From Kribbella sandramycini (GTDB taxonomy: Bacteria; Actinomycetota; Actinomycetes; Propionibacteriales; Kribbellaceae), in assembly GCF_013131805.1 (NCBI RefSeq), contig NZ_JABJRC010000006.1, forward strand, positions 62,001 to 126,000: a stretch of DNA of 64,000 nucleotides, given 5' to 3'. The stretch's first letter is position 1; each line of letters opens with the position of its first letter. Of the stretch, positions 8,157 through 16,865 are shown one piece after another. The position numbers were made by a program, and so were the translations under genes. The notes beneath the pieces were generated by a model. It ran no database searches. It was not told where the DNA came from and saw only the letters and a list, made by a program, of their open reading frames with translations.

Positions 8157-9443
8157 ATGGCAAAGGCGCCCAGAATTCTCGGAATCGTGCTGGCCGGTGG
8201 TGAGGGGAAGCGGCTGATGCCGCTGACGGCGGACCGGGCCAAGCCGGCTGTGCCCTTCGGGGGCAGTTATCGGTTGATCGACTTCGTGTTGTCGAACCTG
8301 GTCAACGCGGGTATTCGCAGTCTGTGCGTGCTGACGCAGTACAAGTCGCACTCGCTGGACCGGCATGTGACGATCACCTGGCGGATGTCGACGTTCCTGG
8401 GCAACTACGTGACGTGCGTGCCGGCTCAGCAGCGCCTGGGCCCGCAGTGGTACCAGGGCAGCGCGGATGCGATCTACCAGTCGATGAACCTGATCAACGA
8501 CGCCAAACCGGACATCATCGTGGTGTTCGGCGCGGACCACGTCTACCGGATGGACGCCTCGCAGATGGTGGCCGACCACATCGCGCGCGGTAACGGCGTG
8601 ACGGTGGCGGGGATCCGGGTGCCGCGGGCGGAGGCGTCGGAGTTCGGCGTCATCAAGACCGCGGACGACGGGCACACGATCGCCGAGTTCCTGGAGAAGC
8701 CGGCCGACCCGCCCGGCCTGCCGGATTCGCCGGACGAGACGTTCGCGTCGATGGGCAACTACGTGTTCAGCGCCGACGTGCTGGTCGAGGCGCTCCGCAA
8801 GGACGCCGCCAACCCCGCCTCCCGGCACGACATGGGCGGCGACATCGTCCCGATGCTGGTTGCCGAGGGCAAGGCCGGGGTCTACGACTTCAAGGACAAC
8901 GACGTCCCCGGGGCCCTCGACCGGGACCGCTCGTACTGGCGCGACGTCGGCTCCCTCGACTCGTACCACGAAGCGCACATGGACCTGGTCTCGATCCAGC
9001 CCGTGTTCAACCTCTACAACTCCGACTGGCCGATCTTCACCTCGCACCCGCAGCTGCCCGGCGCGAAGTTCACCGACAACGCCACGGTCAGCGAGTCGAT
9101 CATCTGCCAGGGCTCCATCGTGTCCGGCGCCACCGTCGACCACTCCGTGCTCGGCTCGAACGTGAAGGTCGGCTCCGGGGCGAAGATCGAGCGCGCCGTG
9201 ATCATGGACAACTGCACGATCGGCGCCGGGGCCGTGCTGAAGAACGTCATCCTCGACAAGAACGTCGTCATCCCGCCCGGCGTCGAGATCGGCATCGACC
9301 CGGACTACGACCGCCAGCGCGGCTTCACCGTCTCCAAGGGCGGTGTGACCGTCCTCGGCAAGGGCCAGGTGGTCGACCCGCCCGGTACGGCGGCGCCGGT
9401 CGCCGTGACCTCGGAGCCGGAGGCGGAGGTCGCCGAGGCATGA
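8157..9443 (+). CDS. glgC: Glucose-1-phosphate adenylyltransferase (ADP-glucose pyrophosphorylase)
   Basis: Makes ADP-glucose from glucose-1-phosphate and ATP, the committed step of glycogen synthesis. It has 428 residues. The nucleotide-binding loop GIVLAGGEGKRLMPLT and AKPAVPFGG open the protein. FGADHVYRMD carries the catalytic Asp, and the C-terminal half is a left-handed beta-helix with hexapeptide-like repeats (VKVGSGAKIERAVIMDNCTI and similar). Its final four bases are shared with the start of kynU (ATGA at 9440), so glgC is the first gene of an eight-gene run that otherwise degrades kynurenine. Confidence 0.97.
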   Translation: MAKAPRILGIVLAGGEGKRLMPLTADRAKPAVPFGGSYRLIDFVLSNLVNAGIRSLCVLTQYKSHSLDRHVTITWRMSTFLGNYVTCVPAQQRLGPQWYQGSADAIYQSMNLINDAKPDIIVVFGADHVYRMDASQMVADHIARGNGVTVAGIRVPRAEASEFGVIKTADDGHTIAEFLEKPADPPGLPDSPDETFASMGNYVFSADVLVEALRKDAANPASRHDMGGDIVPMLVAEGKAGVYDFKDNDVPGALDRDRSYWRDVGSLDSYHEAHMDLVSIQPVFNLYNSDWPIFTSHPQLPGAKFTDNATVSESIICQGSIVSGATVDHSVLGSNVKVGSGAKIERAVIMDNCTIGAGAVLKNVILDKNVVIPPGVEIGIDPDYDRQRGFTVSKGGVTVLGKGQVVDPPGTAAPVAVTSEPEAEVAEA

Positions 9444-10681
9444 GCCGCGAGTCGGAGGCACTGCAGCTGGACGCCGCCGACCCGGGGCACCGGGAGCTGT
9501 TCGACATCCCTCCGGTGTTCGAGGGCCGCTACCCCGAGGTCGCGTACTTCGCCGGCAACTCACTCGGCCTGCGCCCGAAGGCCACCCGCGTCGAGCTGCT
9601 CGAGGACGTCGACTCCTGGGCCGCTCTGGGTGTCGAAGGGCACCTGGAGGGTCAGCGGCCCTGGCTGCCGTACCACGAGCTGCTGACCGGCCCTGCGGCT
9701 CGGCTGGTCGGCGCACTGCCCACTGAGACCGTCGTCATGAACTCGCTGACGGTCAACCTGCACCTGCTGATGGTGTCCTTCTACCGACCCACACCGTCGC
9801 GCTACCGGATCCTCATCGAGGACTCCGCGTTCCCCTCCGACAGCTACGCCGTCCAGTCCCAGGCACGCTTCCACGGGTACGCCGACGCAGTAGTACGGCT
9901 CAAACCGCGCCCAGGCGAGGACTGCCTACGGACGGCGGACGTCGTAGCCCAGCTCACCGACGAGGTGGCGCTGGTGCTGCTCGGCGGCGTCAACTACCTC
10001 ACTGGCGAGCTCATGGACATCCCAGTGATCACAGCGGCCGGCCAGGCCGCCGGTGCGATCGTCGGGTGGGATCTGGCGCATGCGGCCGGCAACGTGCCGC
10101 TGTCCCTGCACGACTGGGGTGTGGACTTCGCTGCGTGGTGTTCGTACAAATACCTGAACTCCGGCCCCGGCTCACTCGCAGGCGCGTATGTGCACGAGCG
10201 GCACCTCGGCGGCGACAGACCGCGCTTCGAAGGCTGGTGGAGCACCGAGGCAGCCACCCGGTTCGAGATGACCCCGGAGTCCCGCCCGCCCGCGTCGGCA
10301 GAGGCCTGGCAGGTGTCGAACCCGCCCATCTTCTCGATGAGCCCGGTGCGGACGTCGCTGGAGCTTTTCGACCGGGTCGGCATCGGAGTCCTGCGAGAGC
10401 GGAGTCTGCGGCTGACGGCGTACTTGGAGCAGTTGCTGACCGACGTACCGGTGCAGGTGATCACACCGACCGACCCGACACGTCGGGGCGCGCAGCTGTC
10501 GCTGCGGATCGGCGGTGCGCTGACGGCCGGTGAGCTGTCCAAGCGGCTACGGTTCGAGTACGGCGTGATCGCGGACGCACGGGAGCCCGACGTCCTGCGG
10601 CTCGCGCCGGTGCCGCTGTATTCGACGTACCACGACTGCTGGCGCGCGGCGGCTGCGCTGGCCGAGGTGATGGCGGAATGA
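9440..10681 (+). CDS. kynU: Kynureninase
   Basis: PLP enzyme cleaving kynurenine or 3-hydroxykynurenine to (3-hydroxy)anthranilate and alanine. It has 413 residues, the usual length. The PLP-binding lysine is K237 in CSYKYLNSGPG, and the cofactor-nitrogen Asp is D211 in GWDLAHAAGN. The N-terminal YFAGNSLGL and the substrate segment FEGWWSTEAATRFEM are family hallmarks. It starts within the last codon of glgC and overlaps kmo by four bases, so expression is tied to both. With kmo present the likely substrate in this pathway is 3-hydroxykynurenine. Confidence 0.96.
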   Translation: MSRESEALQLDAADPGHRELFDIPPVFEGRYPEVAYFAGNSLGLRPKATRVELLEDVDSWAALGVEGHLEGQRPWLPYHELLTGPAARLVGALPTETVVMNSLTVNLHLLMVSFYRPTPSRYRILIEDSAFPSDSYAVQSQARFHGYADAVVRLKPRPGEDCLRTADVVAQLTDEVALVLLGGVNYLTGELMDIPVITAAGQAAGAIVGWDLAHAAGNVPLSLHDWGVDFAAWCSYKYLNSGPGSLAGAYVHERHLGGDRPRFEGWWSTEAATRFEMTPESRPPASAEAWQVSNPPIFSMSPVRTSLELFDRVGIGVLRERSLRLTAYLEQLLTDVPVQVITPTDPTRRGAQLSLRIGGALTAGELSKRLRFEYGVIADAREPDVLRLAPVPLYSTYHDCWRAAAALAEVMAE

Positions 10682-11973
10682 AGGTTGCAATCGTCGGAGC
10701 CGGGCTGACCGGCAGTCTGCTGGCCTGCTACCTGGCCCGGCGCGGTCTGACGGTGACACTGTACGAACGGCGCGCGGACCCGCGGGCCGGTACGGCGGAG
10801 CGCGGCCGGTCGATCAACCTGGCGATCTCCGAGCGCGGTCTGGACGCGCTGCGCCGCATCGGGCTCGACGAGACCGTTATGACCGACGCGCTGCCGATGA
10901 AGGGCCGGATGATCCACCCGGTCTCCGGACCGCTCGACTTCCAGCAGTACTCCGCAGGCGGCGACCGGGCGATCAACTCGATCAGCCGGGGCGCCCTGAA
11001 CAATGCGCTGCTGACCGCGGCAGCTGCTGCGGACGGCGTCTCGGTCGAGTTCGAGCACCGGCTCTGCGAGCTGGACTCGGCTGCCGGGCAGATGGTCTTC
11101 CAGACTCCCTCCGGCAAGGTGACTGCCACGGCGGACGTCGTACTGGGCGCGGACGGCGCTGGCTCGGCAGTGCGCGAGCAGCTACTCGCCGAAGGCATCG
11201 TCGCCGAGGACGTCGACTTCCTGGACTACGGCTACAAGGAGCTGTCGATCCCGGCCGTGGACGGCGACTTCGCACTCGACCCGGGCGCCCTGCACATCTG
11301 GCCGCGCGGCACGTCGATGATGATCGCCCTCCCGAACCCGGACCGCTCCTTCACCTGCACGCTCTTCTGGCCGGCCGGCGCCTTCGACGCGCTCACCACG
11401 GCCGGCACCATCTCGGCGTACTTCGCGGAGAACTACCCCGACGTCCTCCCGTTGGCGCCGACTCTGGTCGACGACTACCTCAACAACCCGGTAGGCGTGC
11501 TGGGCACCGTCCACACCCTGCCCTGGCAGGCCCACGGCCGCACCGCCCTCATCGGCGACGCCGCGCACGCCATCGTCCCCTTCTACGGCCAGGGCGCCAA
11601 CTGCGCCTTCGAAGACGTAGTCGAGCTGGACCGCTGCCTCGACGACACCTCCGGCTCCTGGGCCCGGGCGCTCCCGCTCTTCGAGTCCCGCCGTCGCCAC
11701 AACACCGAAGCCATCGCCGCCATGGCGCTGGCCAACTTCATCGAAATGCGCGACAAAGTCGCCTCCCCTGCCTACCGCCTCACCAAACAGGTCGAACACG
11801 CTCTCGAGCGCCTCCTCCCCGGCAAGTACGTCTCCCGCTACGAACTCGTCTCCTTCACCACCACCCCGTACGCCGAAGTCCAGCGCCGAGTCCACCGCCA
11901 ACACCAACTGGTCCGCCTGGCCGCCGTAGCCCTCGGAGCAGTAGTAGTCGCGTTGCTGAGGAGACGCCGATGA
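10678..11973 (+). CDS. kmo: Kynurenine 3-monooxygenase with C-terminal hydrophobic tail
   Basis: FAD- and NADPH-dependent hydroxylase producing 3-hydroxykynurenine. It has 431 residues. The FAD-binding GAGLTGSLLACYLA is at residues 7-20, ending in the ribose-binding Glu of TLYERR. The second FAD motif, IGDAAHAIVPFYGQGANCAFED, is near residues 291-312. The last 21 residues form a hydrophobic stretch (LVRLAAVALGAVVVALL) ending in RRRR. That is a plausible membrane tail, as in mammalian KMO but not in the Pseudomonas enzyme. It overlaps kynU and the dehydrogenase gene by four bases on each side. Confidence 0.95.
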   Translation: MKVAIVGAGLTGSLLACYLARRGLTVTLYERRADPRAGTAERGRSINLAISERGLDALRRIGLDETVMTDALPMKGRMIHPVSGPLDFQQYSAGGDRAINSISRGALNNALLTAAAAADGVSVEFEHRLCELDSAAGQMVFQTPSGKVTATADVVLGADGAGSAVREQLLAEGIVAEDVDFLDYGYKELSIPAVDGDFALDPGALHIWPRGTSMMIALPNPDRSFTCTLFWPAGAFDALTTAGTISAYFAENYPDVLPLAPTLVDDYLNNPVGVLGTVHTLPWQAHGRTALIGDAAHAIVPFYGQGANCAFEDVVELDRCLDDTSGSWARALPLFESRRRHNTEAIAAMALANFIEMRDKVASPAYRLTKQVEHALERLLPGKYVSRYELVSFTTTPYAEVQRRVHRQHQLVRLAAVALGAVVVALLRRRR

Positions 11974-13472
11974 CGCTGTGGACGCCGGAGCTACTCACCG
12001 GGCAGCCGAGAGACATCGGGGTTCTGCGCCACTATGTCGGCGGCTCGTTCGTGGAGTCGGCGGGGCGGTTCGCGAAGAGCAGTCCGGTGACTGGGGAGCA
12101 GATCTTCGAGGTGTGCGAGGCCGACGAGTCGACTGTTGATGCTGCGGTCGGCGCGGCCCGGGCGGCGTTGAAGGGGCCCTGGGCCCGGCTGGGAGAGCAG
12201 GGCCGGGCTGCAGTGCTACGGCGCGTGGCTGACGAGCTGGAGCGGCGGTTCGAGGATCTGGTGGCGGCCGAGGTGGGCGACACCGGGAAGTCGATCAGTC
12301 AGGCGCGGACGCTGGACATCCCGCGGGGCGCGGCGAACTTCCGGGCGTTCGCGGACTTCGCGGTGACGACGCCGACCGAGTCGTACACGACCACGCTCCC
12401 GGACGGGCGGCGGGCGCTGAACTACGCCGTCCGCAAACCGGTCGGTGTCGTGGCGATCGTCGTCCCCTGGAACCTCCCGTTGCTGCTGCTCACCTGGAAG
12501 GTCGCCCCAGCGCTTGCCTGCGGCAACACCGTGGTCGTGAAGCCGTCCGAGGAGACTCCGTCATCGGCGACGGTGCTCGCCGAGGTGATGGCCGCGGCCG
12601 GCGTGCCGGACGGGGTGTTCAACCTCGTGCACGGCCTCGGCCCGGCGTCCGCGGGGGAGTACCTGACCAAACATCCGGGCGTGGACGCGATCACGTTCAC
12701 CGGCGAGTCGAGTACGGGCAGCGCGATCGCCAAGGTCGCCGCCGATCGGGTGAAAGCGGTCTCGTTCGAGCTCGGCGGCAAGAACGCCGGCCTGATCTTC
12801 GCCGACGCCGACCTGGACGCCGCCGTCGAGGGTTCGGTCCGCTCGGTGTTCACCAACGGCGGCCAGGTCTGCCTGTGCACCGAACGCCTGTACGTCGAGC
12901 GCCCGGTCTTCGAGGAGTTCGCGACCCGCTTGGCCCAGCGGGCGAACGAGCTGGCCTACGGCTGGCCGGCCGACGAGGCCACGATCAACATGCCGCTGAT
13001 CTCCAAGCAGCACCGCGACAAGGTCCTCTCGTACTACGAGCTCGCGCGCGCCGAAGGCGCCGACGTCCTGGCCGGCGGCGGCGTGCCGGCGTTCGGCGAC
13101 GCCCGCGACAACGGTTGCTATGTGCAACCGACCGTCGTGACCGGCCTGCCTGCGGATGCCCAGACCAACCGCGAGGAGGTCTTCGGCCCGATCGCCCACC
13201 TGGCGCCGTTCGACACCGAGGACGAGGCCTTCGCGCTGGCCAACGACAGCGATTACGGGCTCGCGGCAACGGTCTGGACGCGCGACGTCGGTCGCGCGCA
13301 CCGCGCCGGCGCCGCGCTCGACGTCGGCCTGTGCTGGATCAACACCTGGTTCCTCCGCGACCTGCGGACGCCGTTCGGCGGGATGAAGCTGTCCGGCGTC
13401 GGCCGTGAGGGCGGCACCCATTCGCTCGACTTCTACTCCGAGCCGACCAACGTCTGTGTGGAGCTGACATGA
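11970..13472 (+). CDS. nbaE: 2-aminomuconic 6-semialdehyde dehydrogenase
   Basis: NAD-dependent aldehyde dehydrogenase of 500 residues oxidising 2-aminomuconate semialdehyde. The catalytic Cys is C301 in NGGQVCLCTERLYVERPVF, the general base Glu is E267 in FELGGKNAG, and the oxyanion Asn is N168 in PWNLP. The double-Cys motif CLC is typical of the hydroxymuconic/aminomuconic semialdehyde group. The specific substrate is inferred from the genes around it (ACMS decarboxylase upstream in the pathway, deaminase downstream). It sits within a chain of ATGA overlaps. Confidence 0.9.
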   Translation: MTLWTPELLTGQPRDIGVLRHYVGGSFVESAGRFAKSSPVTGEQIFEVCEADESTVDAAVGAARAALKGPWARLGEQGRAAVLRRVADELERRFEDLVAAEVGDTGKSISQARTLDIPRGAANFRAFADFAVTTPTESYTTTLPDGRRALNYAVRKPVGVVAIVVPWNLPLLLLTWKVAPALACGNTVVVKPSEETPSSATVLAEVMAAAGVPDGVFNLVHGLGPASAGEYLTKHPGVDAITFTGESSTGSAIAKVAADRVKAVSFELGGKNAGLIFADADLDAAVEGSVRSVFTNGGQVCLCTERLYVERPVFEEFATRLAQRANELAYGWPADEATINMPLISKQHRDKVLSYYELARAEGADVLAGGGVPAFGDARDNGCYVQPTVVTGLPADAQTNREEVFGPIAHLAPFDTEDEAFALANDSDYGLAATVWTRDVGRAHRAGAALDVGLCWINTWFLRDLRTPFGGMKLSGVGREGGTHSLDFYSEPTNVCVELT

Positions 13473-13879
13473 CTGTGGTGGCGGGTAAGGCGACCCCGCG
13501 CGGGCGGTTCCCGCACGTGAAGGTGTCCGGCGGCTTCGCGTTCGTCTCCGGCACGTCGAGCCGACGCCCCGACAACACGATCGCCGGCGCTTCGGTCGAC
13601 GAGCTGGGAACGACGACCCTCGACATTCGTGAGCAGACGCGCGCCGTCCTGGAGAACATCCGCGACATCCTCCAGGCCGTCGGCGCCGATCTCGGCGATC
13701 TGGTCAGCGTGACCACCTATCTGGTGTCGATGAACGACTTCGGCGGCTACAACGAGGTCTACGGCGAGTTCTTCGACGAGAACGGCCCCGCCCGCACGAC
13801 CGTCGCCGTACACCAGCTTCCGCATCCCCAGTTGCTGATCGAGATTCAAGCCGTGGCGGCCATCCCGCAGAAGGAGTGA
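13469..13879 (+). CDS. nbaF: 2-aminomuconate deaminase (RidA/YjgF family)
   Basis: Small RidA-fold hydrolase of 136 residues that would release ammonia from 2-aminomuconate, giving 2-hydroxymuconate/4-oxalocrotonate. The trimeric RidA signatures are visible: FAFVSGTSSRRPDNT near the N-terminus and the C-terminal Arg-containing NGPARTTVAVHQLPHPQLLIEI. RidA members also include generic imine deaminases. The pathway role is inferred from its position between the semialdehyde dehydrogenase and the dioxygenase; the deaminase-dioxygenase-decarboxylase order is that of nba clusters in Pseudomonas. Confidence 0.86.
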   Translation: MTVVAGKATPRGRFPHVKVSGGFAFVSGTSSRRPDNTIAGASVDELGTTTLDIREQTRAVLENIRDILQAVGADLGDLVSVTTYLVSMNDFGGYNEVYGEFFDENGPARTTVAVHQLPHPQLLIEIQAVAAIPQKE

Positions 13880-13882
13880 ACG

Positions 13883-14392
13883 ATGAAGGCGACGAACTTT
13901 CCGGAGTGGATCGAAGAGAACAAGCACCTGCTGAAACCGCCGGTCGGCAACAAGCAGATGTTCCCCACCGGCGACGACTTCATCACGATGGTTGTCGGCG
14001 GCCCCAATCAGCGCACCGACTTCCACGTCGATCCGTACGAGGAGTTCTTCTACCAGATCAAGGGCGAGCTCCGGGTCAACGTGATGACCGATGACGGTCC
14101 GGCGACCGTCGAGGTGAACGCCGGTGAGATGTGGGTGCTGCCGCGTAACATGCCGCACTCGCCGCAGCGCGGTCCGGATTCGATCGGCCTGGTGATCGAG
14201 CGGGTCCGGGAGCAGGGCACGCTGGAGAAGTTCCGCTGGTACTGCGGGGAGTGCTCGGCGATCGTGCACGAGGTGGAGCTCCAGGTGACCGACATCGTCG
14301 CCGATCTGCCGCCGGTGTTCGCCGCCTTCTACGAGAGCGAGGACGCGCGGACCTGTCCCGAATGCGGCGCTCTGCACCCGGGTAAGGCCTGA
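13883..14392 (+). CDS. nbaC: 3-hydroxyanthranilate 3,4-dioxygenase
   Basis: Ring-cleavage cupin converting 3-hydroxyanthranilate to 2-amino-3-carboxymuconate semialdehyde. It has 169 residues. The iron ligands H48, E54 and H92 (FHVDPYEEFFYQ and MPHSP) sit at the spacing known from the Ralstonia enzyme. The C-terminal rubredoxin-like site is complete, with C121-x2-C124 and C158-x2-C161. It has its own ATG three bases after the deaminase stop. The bacterial two-iron form is clear. Confidence 0.96.
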   Translation: MKATNFPEWIEENKHLLKPPVGNKQMFPTGDDFITMVVGGPNQRTDFHVDPYEEFFYQIKGELRVNVMTDDGPATVEVNAGEMWVLPRNMPHSPQRGPDSIGLVIERVREQGTLEKFRWYCGECSAIVHEVELQVTDIVADLPPVFAAFYESEDARTCPECGALHPGKA

Positions 14393-15388
14393 GTGGCCGT
14401 AGACGTCCACACCCACCTCGTCCCCAAGGGCTGGCCGGATCTGGCCGCGGCCTGCGGGGGCGACGGGTGGCCGTGGCTGCGAGTGGACTCCGAGCGGGCC
14501 GCGATGATCATGATCGGCGAGACCGAGTTCCGCCCGGTCGGTCCGCAGGCCTGGGATCCCGCGGTCCGGCGCGCCGATATGGATGCCGATGGCATCGAGT
14601 TGCAGGTGGTCTCGCCGACGCCGGTCTTCTTCGGCTACGACCGGCCGGCCGCGCAGGCGGTCAAACTGGCCGAGATCTTCAACGACCTGACGCTGGAGAC
14701 GTTGTCCGGTGACGATCGGTTCGTCCCGTTCTGCCAGGTCCCGCTGCAGGATCCGGACGCCGCCTGCGCCGAGCTGGACCGCAGTCGCGCCGCCGGTCAC
14801 GTCGGCGTCGAGATCGGCAACCACGTCGGCGACAAGGACCTCGACGACGCCGGAATCGTTGCCTTCCTCAAGCACTGCGCCGAGACCGGTACGCCGGTGC
14901 TCGTGCACCCGTGGGACATGCCGGGCGGCCCGCGCCTGGACCGCTGGATGGCGCGCTGGCTGACCGGGATGCCGGCCGAGACCCATCTGTCCTTGCTGGC
15001 GATGATCCTGGGCGGCGCGTTCGACGCCCTTCCGCCGTCGCTGCGGATCTGTTTCGCGCACGGCGGCGGCAGTTTCGCCTTCTGGCTCGGCCGCCTGGAG
15101 AACGCGTGGCACCGGCGCGGCGACATCGTGCGTGGTTGCTCCGAGCACCCACCGTCGCACTACCTGGATCGGTTCGTCGTCGACACGGTCGTCTTCGAAT
15201 CAGCGCCATTACGGCTGCTTGTCGATACCTTGGGAGAGGATCGGGTACTGGTCGGCAGCGACTACCCCTATCCACTCGGTGAGCGACCGGTGGGGGAGGT
15301 GGTCCGAAAGGCCGGTTTCCTGACCGCGGCACAGCAACAGAAGCTGCTGTCGACGAACGCGCAGCGTTACCTCGGGAGGTCCGAATGA
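14393..15388 (+). CDS. nbaD: 2-amino-3-carboxymuconate-6-semialdehyde decarboxylase
   Basis: Zinc amidohydrolase-fold decarboxylase (ACMSD) of 331 residues. It diverts the unstable semialdehyde away from quinolinate/NAD synthesis and towards catabolism. Ligands are visible as H6 and H8 (VDVHTHLVPKGW), a His near residue 172 (LVHPWDMPGG) and an Asp near 290 (VGSDYPYPLGE). FAHGGGSFAFWLGR is also characteristic. It starts at GTG 14393 directly after the dioxygenase stop. The presence of this gene argues that the operon is degradative rather than for NAD. Confidence 0.95.
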   Translation: MAVDVHTHLVPKGWPDLAAACGGDGWPWLRVDSERAAMIMIGETEFRPVGPQAWDPAVRRADMDADGIELQVVSPTPVFFGYDRPAAQAVKLAEIFNDLTLETLSGDDRFVPFCQVPLQDPDAACAELDRSRAAGHVGVEIGNHVGDKDLDDAGIVAFLKHCAETGTPVLVHPWDMPGGPRLDRWMARWLTGMPAETHLSLLAMILGGAFDALPPSLRICFAHGGGSFAFWLGRLENAWHRRGDIVRGCSEHPPSHYLDRFVVDTVVFESAPLRLLVDTLGEDRVLVGSDYPYPLGERPVGEVVRKAGFLTAAQQQKLLSTNAQRYLGRSE

Positions 15389-16107
15389 CCGAGAACGAAG
15401 CGGTGCTCTCACGGGCGGCCCGTGAGCCCGACGAGCAGCTCCGGTACGGCGACGACGCGGACCAGGTGATCGACTACTACCAGGCGAAGAACCCACGCCC
15501 CCTGGTCATCTACCTGCACGGCGGCTTCTGGCGGCCCAAGTACGACCGCACCCATGCCCGCCCGCTCTGTGCCGCCTTGGCCGACCTCGGCTGGCCCGTA
15601 GCGTCAGTCGAGTACCGCCGCGTCCCAGGCGAGCCCGACGCCACCACCTCCGACGTCCAGGCAGCGCTGGACACGCTCCCCAACCTCCTCGACCTACAAG
15701 CCGGCTACGTCCTCGTAGGCCACTCAGCCGGCGGTCAGCTCGCCCTCTGGGCTGCAGCAACCCTCAACCCGGTCCGCCTCCGCGGCGTGGTCGCCCTTGC
15801 CCCCGTAGCCGACCTCCTCCTCGCCGACCAGCTCACCCTGGGCGCAGGCGCCGTCCAAGCCTTCATCGGCTCCGGAGTCCGCAACGACCTGGACCCAGTC
15901 CACCTCCAGGCCCCCATAGCCTCCGTAACCCTCCTCCACGGCCTGACCGACACCGTAGTCCCCCTCCAACTCTCGGAGTCCTACTACACCGCCCACCCCA
16001 CCGCCCGTCTGACCCCAGTCCCCGCCGCAGGCCACTACGAACTCATAGACCCCGAGTCCGACGCCTTCCACACCCTCACCGCCGAACTAACCCGCCTGAC
16101 CACCTAG
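15385..16107 (+). CDS. kynB: Probable arylformamidase (kynurenine formamidase), alpha/beta hydrolase
   Basis: Alpha/beta hydrolase of 240 residues with the HGGFW oxyanion motif near residue 46 and the nucleophile elbow GHSAGG near 113. A late Asp/His pair follows (LLHGLTDTVVP, and AGHYELIDP). HGG(F/Y)W plus GHSAGG is the pattern of the eukaryote-like formamidase/esterase group, distinct from metal-dependent bacterial KynB. In this operon it most likely hydrolyses N-formylkynurenine. A general esterase role is the alternative. Its stop codon overlaps the stop of the convergent methyltransferase gene (shared CTAG). Confidence 0.78.
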   Translation: MTENEAVLSRAAREPDEQLRYGDDADQVIDYYQAKNPRPLVIYLHGGFWRPKYDRTHARPLCAALADLGWPVASVEYRRVPGEPDATTSDVQAALDTLPNLLDLQAGYVLVGHSAGGQLALWAAATLNPVRLRGVVALAPVADLLLADQLTLGAGAVQAFIGSGVRNDLDPVHLQAPIASVTLLHGLTDTVVPLQLSESYYTAHPTARLTPVPAAGHYELIDPESDAFHTLTAELTRLTT

Positions 16108-16793
16108 CTCAGGCGTTTGGTGGCGGTGAGGAGGCCGTCGGAGGTGGGGAGGAGGGCGGAGACGAGGTCGTCGTCTTCGCGGACGGCGCGGAGGAGGTCG
16201 CGCAGGGCGGTGGTGTCGGGGTCTCGGTGGGCCGGGTCGGGGACGCGGGCGCCGGCCAGGATACCGGCGAAGACGACGATGCCGCCGGGGCGGAGGAGGC
16301 GGAGGGCCTCCTGGAGGTAGGCGGTGTTCTCGCGGCGGTCGGCGTCGCAGAAGACCAGGTCGTAGTGGCCGTCGGTGAGGCGGGTGACGACGTCGAGGGC
16401 GGCGCCGGCGATCAGGCGGAAGCGGTTCGGGGCGATGCCGGCGTCGGAGAAGGTCTGGCGGGCCAGGCGCTGGTTCTCGGCGTCCAGGTCGACGGTGGTG
16501 AGAGTGCCGTCGGCGCGCATCCCGCGCAGCAGGGCCAGGCCGGAGACGCCCGTCCCGGTGCCGACCTCGACGACCGCCTTGGCGCCGACGGTCGCGGCGA
16601 GCAGGCTGAGCGCGGCGGCCGCGCCGGGGCCGATCGCGGTGACGCCGAAGTCCGCGGCAAGGGCCCGGGCACCGGTGACGACTTCGTCCGCACCGATGTA
16701 GTCCTCGGCGTACGCCCAGGACGTCGGGTCGATGCCGGTGGCGATGATGCCCTCCCGTGGGTCTGCAGGGTGTTCTGCGGCTGCGCTGCTCAT
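16104..16793 (-). CDS. SAM-dependent O-methyltransferase (class I, Rv1220c-like)
   Basis: Catechol-O-methyltransferase-like class I methyltransferase of 229 residues. The SAM-binding motif I is VVEVGTGTGVSGLALL, motif II is LTTVDLDAENQRLAR, and YDLVFCDADRREN contains the metal-ligand Asp pair. ATG 16793 is chosen (MSSAAAEH); the longer frame adds an unlikely N-terminus. In M. tuberculosis the orthologue Rv1220c sits next to sigE. Here it is 5 kb from sigE, with inserts between. The physiological substrate is unknown. Confidence 0.92.
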   Translation of the reverse strand: MSSAAAEHPADPREGIIATGIDPTSWAYAEDYIGADEVVTGARALAADFGVTAIGPGAAAALSLLAATVGAKAVVEVGTGTGVSGLALLRGMRADGTLTTVDLDAENQRLARQTFSDAGIAPNRFRLIAGAALDVVTRLTDGHYDLVFCDADRRENTAYLQEALRLLRPGGIVVFAGILAGARVPDPAHRDPDTTALRDLLRAVREDDDLVSALLPTSDGLLTATKRLS

Positions 16794-16865
16794 CCTGCCG
16801 AGAAGCCTAGCGGCACCGGGTGCGCATTCCGCGCCTCCCGCGCGGAGATTGCGCAAACCTGCTCA

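Noticed and set aside
7482..9716. 744-residue minus-strand frame including the GNAT domain
   Set aside because: Only the last 182 residues are a GNAT protein; the rest is antisense to glgC. The start was moved to 8030.
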